Positions 1-5,768 of a stretch of 5,768 nt of DNA are shown here, piece after piece. The position numbers and the translations under genes are program-made. Origin of the DNA: Fidelibacterota bacterium (lineage in GTDB: Bacteria; Fidelibacterota; Marinisomatia; SCGC-AAA003-L08; D37C17); contig PAJD01000026.1 in the NCBI GenBank assembly GCA_002705605.1, forward strand, positions 9,708-15,475, written 5' to 3'. Position 1 is the stretch's first letter; each line of letters opens with the position of its first letter. A model generated the notes under the pieces. The model ran no database searches. It was not told the origin of the DNA and saw only the letters and a list, made by a program, of their open reading frames with translations.

Positions 1-929
1 TATTTAAAGTTTTTATCTATAAATATTTTATTAATTTCATTTTCTACATTAGGATTTGTACAAATATTTTGTCTTGCATGTGATGTAATATTCATCGCGT
101 TAATTAAATTATCATTATTAATTTCTAAATTTGATTTTTTTAATAATTGTAATAAAAATACAATAAGAGGTCCACCATGAGAAGGTGAAGAATTAGTATA
201 TATCATATGATTATTAAAATTAATTGACCGAGGTTCTCTTTTATAAATTTTATAGTTTATAAAATCATTTTTTGTAAGATTGCTTTTATTATCTAAAAAT
301 TTTAGGATAGTATTTAAACCCTCACCTTTGTAAAAATAATCGTATCCTTCTTTTAGTAATAAAGATAAAAAATTACCAAATTCAGGATTTCTAAATGTAT
401 CACCTTTATTAATAAGTTTATTTTTTTTGAAGAGTAATTTTTTTGTATAATCATCAAATTCAAGAATTGGTTTTATAAGACTTAATATATAGCCTTGATA
501 GCTTGTAATGTTCACTCCATGATTTGCTATATAAATAGCATTTTGTAAAACATCATTAATATTAAGCACTCCGTATTTTTTTTGTATTTCTATTAATCCC
601 ATTAAATTTCCAGGGGTAGCTATCGAGCCCTTGCCAATATTAAATTTTTGAGACGTCTCTCCAAAATCTACATTTATATTAATAAATTCTTTATTTTTAT
701 TAGTATTTATAGGTGAATCAACAAAAAAATCATAAACAAAAGGACTTGTATTATGTTGTATGCCTAGTAAAGTACCACCTCCAAAAGCACCTGTAAGAGC
801 AAATTCTGAAGTCATTGATACGAAGATGGCGCTTACTGCAGCATCAAATGCATTGCCTCCAAATTTCAAAATTTCTTTTGCAGCTAAACTGGCTTCTTCA
901 GAGCCAGTTGATATATTTCCATATTTCAT
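1..929 (-). CDS. Gamma-glutamyltransferase-family protein (N-terminal part, cut by left edge)
   Basis: The frame runs leftwards from the ATG at 929-927 and stays open to the edge, giving 309 codons; the C-terminus lies outside. The family (Ntn hydrolases) is made as a precursor that cleaves itself before a threonine, which then acts as nucleophile to hydrolyse or transfer gamma-glutamyl groups. Visible family motifs, in order: GGNAFDAAVSA (residues 24-34), GAFGGGTLL (47-55), GSIATPGNLMGL (101-112, the usual 'VAVPG' block) and SSPSHGGPLIVFLLQLL (247-263, the usual 'PPSSGG' block). The following helix, with ITSHARQNI (281-289), matches the stretch before the cleavage site, so the catalytic Thr should lie just outside the window. 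Two oddities: there is no signal peptide, since family homology begins within the first ten residues, and the usual 'DFRE.AP' motif reads DFFVDSP (67-73), with Phe in place of the glutamate-binding Arg. A cytoplasmic GGT-like acylase or amidase of different specificity is therefore possible. The start is the only ATG after an in-frame stop at 974-972. No clear Shine-Dalgarno is present. Confidence 0.88.
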   Translation of the reverse strand, partial: MKYGNISTGSEEASLAAKEILKFGGNAFDAAVSAIFVSMTSEFALTGAFGGGTLLGIQHNTSPFVYDFFVDSPINTNKNKEFININVDFGETSQKFNIGKGSIATPGNLMGLIEIQKKYGVLNINDVLQNAIYIANHGVNITSYQGYILSLIKPILEFDDYTKKLLFKKNKLINKGDTFRNPEFGNFLSLLLKEGYDYFYKGEGLNTILKFLDNKSNLTKNDFINYKIYKREPRSINFNNHMIYTNSSPSHGGPLIVFLLQLLKKSNLEINNDNLINAMNITSHARQNICTNPNVENEINKIFIDKNFK

Positions 930-1010
930 TAAATTATTTTTTTTAATAATATTATCATATATAGTAAGTATTTAAATTTAACCTAATATTTTTTTAATAT
1001 ATATAATATA
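930..1010. promoter_or_regulatory. Divergent intergenic region between the GGT-family gene and valS
   Basis: These 81 bp separate two genes transcribed away from each other, so promoters for both must lie here or just inside the genes. The stretch is almost entirely A and T. On the plus strand the -10-like boxes are TAATAT at 984-989, TAATAT at 995-1000 and an exact TATAAT at 1002-1007. On the minus strand the best box is GATAAT (956-951), which would give the GGT-family gene a leader of about 15 nt. I see no convincing -35 hexamer for any of them. The short palindromes ATAATATTAT (946-955) and TAAATTTA (973-980) are expected by chance at this composition. There is no room for a riboswitch or a T-box leader ahead of valS. 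The location is certain; the individual boxes are weak guesses. Confidence 0.5.
1002..1007 (+). promoter_or_regulatory. Consensus -10 box abutting the valS start codon
   Basis: An exact TATAAT ends three bases before the valS ATG at 1011. If used as a sigma-70 -10 element, transcription would begin about 7 bases downstream, at or just inside the start codon, giving a leaderless message or one starting from a later codon. The upstream TAATAT boxes at 995-1000 and 984-989 would instead give leaders of roughly 4 to 15 nt. No purine-rich ribosome binding site precedes the ATG, which would fit a leaderless or very short leader. In sequence this AT-rich a chance TATAAT is likely. Confidence 0.2.
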
Positions 1011-3629
1011 ATGGAATTACCAAAATCATATAATCCATCAGAGGTAGAAGTAAAGTGGTATGATCATTGGGAAAAAAATAAAGTTTTTTCTCAAAATGAT
1101 TCTTCAAATACTTTTACAATAATGATTCCACCACCTAATGTAACAGGAATTTTACATTTAGGTCATGTATTAAATAATACAATCCAAGATATACTTATAA
1201 GAAAAGAAAGCATGATGGGTAAAAACACGTTATGGTTGCCAGGCACTGATCATGCTTCTATAGCAACAGAAACAAAAGTTACTAAAAAATTATTATCAGA
1301 AAACATTAATAAAAAAGAGATAGGTAGAGAAAAATTTATTGAGCATTCATGGGATTGGACTGAAAAATATGGTGGAATAATAATTAATCAATTAAAACGA
1401 TTAGGCTGTTCTTGTGATTGGGATAGATTAAACTTTACAATGAATAAAGAATATTATGATGCTGTAATTCATGCATTTGTTAGTCTCTATAATGATGGAT
1501 ATATATATAAAGGTGAGAGAATGATTAACTGGGATCCTGTTGGTTTGACAGCAGTTTCTGATGAAGAAGTTTTTTATAAGGAAAAAAATGGAAAATTATG
1601 GCATATTAAATATCCTATAAAAGGTTCGAATGATTATTTAATTGTTGCAACAACAAGGCCAGAAACAATGCTTGGTGATACTGGTGTAGCAGTAAATCCA
1701 AGTGACTCTAGGTATAATGACCTCATAGGAAAAAAAATTATTTTACCTATAGTAAATAAAGAAATTCCAATTTTTTCAGATGAGTATGTTGATAAAGATT
1801 TTGGAACAGGATGTGTTAAAATTACACCGGCACATGATCCTAATGATTTTGAAATGGCACAAAGAAATAATTTAGAGATTATAAATATTATGAATGAAAA
1901 TGCATCTTTAAATGAAAATGTTCCAGATGAATTTCAAAATTTAGATAGATTTGAAGCTAGAAAAAAAATTGTGCAAAGACTTGAAGATTTAGGATTATTA
2001 GATAAAATTGAGGATTATAAACATAAAGTTGGGTACTCAGAAAGAACGGATGTTATAATTGAACCACGTATCTCTAAGCAATGGTTTATGAAAATGAAAG
2101 AATTAGCTAAGCCGGCTTTAAAAGTTGTTAAAGATAAGAAAATTAAATTTCATCCATCAAGATGGGAAAAAATATATAATCACTGGTTAAATAATATCAA
2201 TGATTGGTGCATTTCCAGACAGTTATGGTGGGGACATCAAATTCCAGTATGGTATAAAAATAAAGAAATTTATTGCGGTGTTAATCCACCTGATGGAGAT
2301 GGTTGGACTCAAGATGAAGATGTTTTAGATACTTGGTTTAGTTCATGGATTTGGCCGCTTGCAACATTGGGTTGGCCAAATAAAACAAAAGATTTAGATA
2401 AATTTTATCCAACACAAGATTTAGTAACAGGCCCTGATATTATATTCTTTTGGGTTGCAAGAATGATTATGGCAGGACTTTATTTTAAAAAAGAAATTCC
2501 ATTTTCAAATGTTTATTTTACAAGTATTATTCGAGATGAACATGGTAAAAAGATGAGTAAATCATTAGGAAATTCTCCAGATCCAATTGAACTATTTGAA
2601 GAATATGGCGTTGATGCAGTTAGAGTAAGTATTTTATTGATTGCTCCTCAAGGGACAGATGTATTGTTTTCTGTAGATAGATTAGAACAAGGTAGAAATT
2701 TTATGAATAAGCTTTGGAATTCATCTAGATTTTTAATGATGAATATCAATGATGATATTAATATAAAAACTTTTGAAAAAATTGAAATAAAAAATTTAGA
2801 ATCCATTGATTTCTGGATTATATCAAAAATGAATAGAACAATTGATTCTGTTAATAATCAATTATCATCTTATAAATTAAATGAGGCAATCAAAACAATA
2901 TATAATTTTGTATGGAGAGATTTTTGTGATTGGTATATTGAATTTTCTAAAATTAGAATGTATGGAAATAATAATGAAGAAAAAGAAACAACACTTTCAG
3001 TTTCAGTTTATGTTTTAAAAAACATATTACAATTACTACATCCTTATGCTCCGTTTATAACTGAAGAAATTTGGTCATTTTTTAAGACAAAAGATGAAAG
3101 TATTATAGTCCAAACAAAATGGCCAATTGTTAACCAAAATATGATTAATAATGAAATAGAAGAAGAATTAAGCTTTGTAATGAATATTATTTCTTCAATT
3201 AGAAATATTAAATCCGAGCTAAATATATCTCCTAAAAAAGAAGCTGAATTAATATGTCGTGGCCCTGAAAATAAAATTAATATTATTAATAATAATAAAA
3301 AATATTTTCAGTCTTTAACAAAAATAAAATCAATATTATTTGGACAAGAAATTAATAAACCAAAACAATGTTCAACTGCGGTTGTTAATGATGTGGAGAT
3401 ATTTTTGCCTTTAGCTGGTTTAATTGATATTGATAAAGAAATTAATCGTTTAAAATCTAATATAGAAGATATGAAAGGTAGGATGAATTCTGTAAAGAAA
3501 AAAATAGATAATAAAAACTTTATTAATAGAGCTCCCGAAGATATAGTTAAACATGAAAAAGAAAAATTTAGCAATTATAAAAATGATTATGATAAGCTAG
3601 TTGCAAACTTAGAAAGCTTAATATCATAA
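1011..3629 (+). CDS. valS: Valine--tRNA ligase (ValRS)
   Basis: Cytoplasmic class Ia aminoacyl-tRNA synthetase that charges tRNA-Val with valine using ATP and edits mischarged threonine. The 872 aa are complete and near the usual bacterial length (about 880-950). Visible in order: PPPNVTGILHLGH (residues 40-52) with the HIGH-type signature HLGH (49-52); LPGTDHASIAT (76-86); the inserted editing domain with TTRPETMLGDTG (214-225) and TPAHDPNDFE (272-281); the return to the Rossmann core with WCISRQLWWGHQIP (399-412), DEDVLDTWFSSW (435-446) and TGPDIIFFWVARM (473-485); the KMSKS loop (514-518); the anticodon-binding helical domain with WRDFCDWYIE (635-644) and LHPYAPFITEEIW (676-688); and a C-terminal tRNA-binding coiled coil (about 806-872) containing NFINRAPEDIV (836-846). 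No key motif is missing. The start at 1011 gives the standard N-terminus (MELPKSYNP) and follows an in-frame stop at 984-986. No Shine-Dalgarno is visible. It is probably the first gene of an operon with recG 10 bp downstream. Confidence 0.98.
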   Translation: MELPKSYNPSEVEVKWYDHWEKNKVFSQNDSSNTFTIMIPPPNVTGILHLGHVLNNTIQDILIRKESMMGKNTLWLPGTDHASIATETKVTKKLLSENINKKEIGREKFIEHSWDWTEKYGGIIINQLKRLGCSCDWDRLNFTMNKEYYDAVIHAFVSLYNDGYIYKGERMINWDPVGLTAVSDEEVFYKEKNGKLWHIKYPIKGSNDYLIVATTRPETMLGDTGVAVNPSDSRYNDLIGKKIILPIVNKEIPIFSDEYVDKDFGTGCVKITPAHDPNDFEMAQRNNLEIINIMNENASLNENVPDEFQNLDRFEARKKIVQRLEDLGLLDKIEDYKHKVGYSERTDVIIEPRISKQWFMKMKELAKPALKVVKDKKIKFHPSRWEKIYNHWLNNINDWCISRQLWWGHQIPVWYKNKEIYCGVNPPDGDGWTQDEDVLDTWFSSWIWPLATLGWPNKTKDLDKFYPTQDLVTGPDIIFFWVARMIMAGLYFKKEIPFSNVYFTSIIRDEHGKKMSKSLGNSPDPIELFEEYGVDAVRVSILLIAPQGTDVLFSVDRLEQGRNFMNKLWNSSRFLMMNINDDINIKTFEKIEIKNLESIDFWIISKMNRTIDSVNNQLSSYKLNEAIKTIYNFVWRDFCDWYIEFSKIRMYGNNNEEKETTLSVSVYVLKNILQLLHPYAPFITEEIWSFFKTKDESIIVQTKWPIVNQNMINNEIEEELSFVMNIISSIRNIKSELNISPKKEAELICRGPENKINIINNNKKYFQSLTKIKSILFGQEINKPKQCSTAVVNDVEIFLPLAGLIDIDKEINRLKSNIEDMKGRMNSVKKKIDNKNFINRAPEDIVKHEKEKFSNYKNDYDKLVANLESLIS

Positions 3630-3639
3630 AGTTATTAAT

Positions 3640-5733
3640 TTGAATAATTCTAATTACACATTTGATAAAAATACAGATATAAAATTTTTAAAAAGTGTTG
3701 GTCCAAAACGTGCTCAAGCATTATATCAAAATGATATCTATATTATTTCTGATTTATTAAAGCATTATCCCCGAAGATATTTAGATCGAACAAATATAAA
3801 AAAAATATCAGATTTAACTGTTAATGAAAAAGCAGTTGTTGTTGCAAAAGTTATTTCTATGAGTGTTAAGCGAACAAAAAAAGGTCAGTTTTTTCAATTA
3901 ACATTGTCTGATACAAAGCAAACCATACAAGGTTTATGGTTTCATGGGGTATCATGGATTATGGAAAAATTTAATGAAGGTGATATTGTCGCTCTTTATG
4001 GTAAAATTGAATTTTATCAAGGGTTTAGAATTATTCATCCAGAATTTGATATTTTGGATGCAGATGATGATCCAATAAATACATCAAGAATTGTTCCTTT
4101 ATATTCATCCAACAATGTATTAAAAAAAGCAGGATTTGATACTAGAGGTATTAGACGTTTATTAATTCAAGTTTTCAAAAAAAATAAAAAAATTCTTTTA
4201 GAATTTTTCAATCCATCAATATTGAAAGCGGAAGGTCTTATCGATTTGAATAAATCATTTTATTTAATTCATAATCCTATTGATCAATATTCTATAGATA
4301 CAGCGCTTTATAGATTAAAATTTAATGAGCATTTTTTCCTTCAATTATTAAAGGCATTAAATAAAAAAAAGATAGAGTCTTATAAAGGAAAAGTATATAA
4401 AGAAATTGGACAATATGCTATAGAAATTTATAAATCTTTAGATTTTAATTTAACTGAATCACAAATTAAATCTCTTAGAGATATTAGATCAGATTTAAAA
4501 TTAAAAAAACCAATGAATAGATTAATTCAAGGAGATGTCGGATGTGGAAAAACGATTGTTGCAGTTATTACGGCAGCTATTGTTGCTGGTGATAATTCTC
4601 AAATTGCAATTATGGCACCAACAGAAATTTTAGCTGAACAACATTATAATAGTTTTGTAAAGCATTTTAAAAATTATGATATTTCATGTGAATTATTAAT
4701 CAGCAATATAAATCAAAAAGAAAAAAATGATATTTATAATAATTTAGAAAATGGTAAAATTAATATTATTGTGGGTACTCATGCATTAATTCAAAAAAAG
4801 GTTAAATTCAAAGATTTAGGACTTGCTATTATTGATGAACAACATAGATTCGGAGTAGATCAAAGAAAGGGATTATTAGATAAGGGTAATAATCCAAACG
4901 TTTTATCTATGACAGCTACCCCAATACCAAGGACTTTAGCTTTTACTATTCATGGTGATATGGATATTTCGTGGATAGATGAAATGCCTCAAAATAGAAA
5001 GCCAATAAAAACAGAATTAATTTATGAAGAAAATATTAATACTGTTTATGAGCATATGAAAAAAGAGATGGATAAAGGCCATTATTGTTATGTTGTATAT
5101 CCTCTTATTGAAGAGTCAGATAAAATGGATTTAAAAGATGCAAAGTCTGGATTTGAATCTTTACAAAAAATATTTAGTAATTACAGGTTAGGCTTTATGC
5201 ATGGAAAATTATTAAAAGATGAGAAAAATATATTAATGAATAAATTTATTAATGGTGAAATTCAATGTTTAATTTCAACGACTGTAATTGAAGTTGGAAT
5301 AGATCATAAAATGGCAACTATTATGGTTATTGAGAATTCAGAACGTTTTGGATTAACTCAATTACATCAGTTAAGAGGTAGAGTTGGTAGAAGTACGTTA
5401 CAATCATATTGTTATCTAATTCAAAGAAAAAATACTTTTAATTCAAATCAAAGGTTAAAAATTATGGAGCAAACAATTGATGGATTTGTTATATCTGATG
5501 AAGATTTGAAATTAAGAGGTCCTGGAGATTTTTTTGGAACTAGGCAGCATGGATATTTAAATTCTGGTTTAATAAATTTTAGTCAAGATAGAGAAATTAT
5601 AAATAGAGCACGAAATCTTGCTTTTAAAATTATTGATGAAGATCCTAAGTTAAAATTAGAAAAAAATAAATTAATTAAATCAGAATTCATGATAAATTAT
5701 AAGGATATGTTAGAGTTTATTAATATTGGTTAA
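3640..5733 (+). CDS. recG: ATP-dependent DNA helicase RecG
   Basis: Superfamily 2 double-strand DNA translocase that regresses stalled replication forks and processes Holliday junctions and R-loops. The 697 aa are full length (E. coli RecG has 693). Visible in order: a helix-hairpin-helix-like N-terminus with SVGPKRAQAL (19-28) and LLKHYPRRYLDRT (39-51); the OB-fold wedge domain that splits the fork (about 60-150); helicase motif I, GDVGCGKT (298-305); APTEILAEQH (326-335, motif Ia); the Walker B box DEQH (399-402) followed by RFGV; TATPIPRT (425-432, motif III); STTVIEVGID (546-555, motif V); QLHQLRGRVGRS (574-585, motif VI); and the RecG-specific TRG translocation motif in DLKLRGPGDFFGTRQHG (622-638). 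After motif V the usual 'DVPNA' reads DHKMA (555-559). The start is TTG: between the in-frame stop at 3619-3621 and the first conserved block there is no ATG or GTG, and the first in-frame ATG is about residue 74, inside the wedge domain. An ATT at 3634 is the only other upstream candidate. No clear Shine-Dalgarno is present, so coupling to valS termination is plausible. Confidence 0.97.
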   Translation: MNNSNYTFDKNTDIKFLKSVGPKRAQALYQNDIYIISDLLKHYPRRYLDRTNIKKISDLTVNEKAVVVAKVISMSVKRTKKGQFFQLTLSDTKQTIQGLWFHGVSWIMEKFNEGDIVALYGKIEFYQGFRIIHPEFDILDADDDPINTSRIVPLYSSNNVLKKAGFDTRGIRRLLIQVFKKNKKILLEFFNPSILKAEGLIDLNKSFYLIHNPIDQYSIDTALYRLKFNEHFFLQLLKALNKKKIESYKGKVYKEIGQYAIEIYKSLDFNLTESQIKSLRDIRSDLKLKKPMNRLIQGDVGCGKTIVAVITAAIVAGDNSQIAIMAPTEILAEQHYNSFVKHFKNYDISCELLISNINQKEKNDIYNNLENGKINIIVGTHALIQKKVKFKDLGLAIIDEQHRFGVDQRKGLLDKGNNPNVLSMTATPIPRTLAFTIHGDMDISWIDEMPQNRKPIKTELIYEENINTVYEHMKKEMDKGHYCYVVYPLIEESDKMDLKDAKSGFESLQKIFSNYRLGFMHGKLLKDEKNILMNKFINGEIQCLISTTVIEVGIDHKMATIMVIENSERFGLTQLHQLRGRVGRSTLQSYCYLIQRKNTFNSNQRLKIMEQTIDGFVISDEDLKLRGPGDFFGTRQHGYLNSGLINFSQDREIINRARNLAFKIIDEDPKLKLEKNKLIKSEFMINYKDMLEFINIG

Positions 5734-5735
5734 TA

Positions 5736-5768
5736 ATGTATAAGAATATAAATAAAATATTATTAGGG
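5736..5768 (+). CDS. Possible start of a third operon gene (cut by right edge)
   Basis: An ATG two bases after the recG stop (TAA TA ATG) opens a frame that runs to the window edge and reads MYKNINKILLG. Close packing behind recG, as with valS-recG, and a lysine-containing start leading into hydrophobic residues (ILL) would suit the beginning of a signal peptide or membrane anchor. Eleven codons are too few to identify a family, and an open frame of this length is common by chance in AT-rich DNA. No ribosome binding site distinguishes it. No function is proposed. Confidence 0.35.
   Translation, partial: MYKNINKILLG

Noticed and set aside
760..975. Plus-strand 71-codon open frame
   Set aside because: It lies antisense to the conserved N-terminus of the GGT-family gene, including the GGNAFDAAVSA block. 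Its predicted protein resembles nothing and its hydrophobic tail comes from the AT-rich intergenic region.
930..1010. Short palindromes (ATAATATTAT at 946-955, TAAATTTA at 973-980) as operators or a terminator
   Set aside because: They contain only A and T, are 8-10 bp long, and lie in a stretch that is almost entirely A/T, where such palindromes arise by chance. No GC stem supports a terminator, and both genes point away from the region.
930..1010. T-box or other riboswitch ahead of valS
   Set aside because: Only 81 bp of nearly pure A/T sequence separates the genes. No specifier hairpin, T-box core or structured GC-containing stem is present.
3308..3574. Minus-strand 88-codon open frame
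   Set aside because: It is antisense to the C-terminal part of valS. The Phe/Ser/Leu-rich translation is what the reverse of Lys/Asp/Glu-rich coiled-coil codons produces.
3630..3639. Terminator or promoter between valS and recG
   Set aside because: The 10-bp gap holds no inverted repeat and cannot fit a promoter. Co-transcription is simpler.
1..5768. Mobile element, CRISPR array, toxin-antitoxin or defence island
   Set aside because: No direct-repeat arrays, terminal inverted repeats, transposase or integrase motifs, tRNA, or small paired ORFs were seen. The window is filled by three recognisable housekeeping or metabolic genes.

Overview
The window is very AT-rich DNA (well under 35% GC by eye). 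It carries ordinary bacterial chromosomal genes, tightly packed and in the standard genetic code: TGG encodes the Trp residues of conserved motifs and no in-frame TGA needs reading through. The ribosome binding sites are poor or absent. The valyl-tRNA synthetase and RecG have the wording I associate with the Fibrobacteres-Chlorobi-Bacteroidetes side of bacteria, for example 'DTWFSSWIWPLATLGWP' in ValRS and 'PLYSS' followed by 'KKAGFDTRGIRRL' in RecG. A streamlined uncultivated marine lineage such as Marinimicrobia (SAR406) is my best guess. This rests on memory of family sequences, not on a search. I found no sign of phage, plasmid, IS element, CRISPR array or RNA gene.

Layout. Positions 929 down to the left edge (minus strand) hold the N-terminal 309 codons of a gamma-glutamyltransferase-family protein. 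The gene runs off the window before the autocatalytic threonine. An 81-bp, almost pure A/T divergent intergenic region (930-1010) follows and must hold the promoters for both directions. To its right on the plus strand lie valS (1011-3629, complete, 872 aa) and, 10 bp after its stop, recG (3640-5733, complete, 697 aa, TTG start). Two bases after the recG stop, an ATG at 5736 opens a frame that stays open to the right edge. It may be the start of a third gene in the same operon.

How the genes relate. valS supplies Val-tRNA for translation and recG remodels stalled replication forks and recombination intermediates. The two are probably co-transcribed because of their close spacing, but I know of no direct functional link. 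The divergent GGT-family gene belongs to peptide or gamma-glutamyl amide metabolism and looks functionally separate.

I do not see a previously undescribed system here. The points most worth a second look are the GGT-family protein, which lacks both a signal peptide and the family's substrate-binding arginine; the TATAAT box that abuts the valS start codon; the non-ATG start of recG; and a local substitution after RecG helicase motif V.
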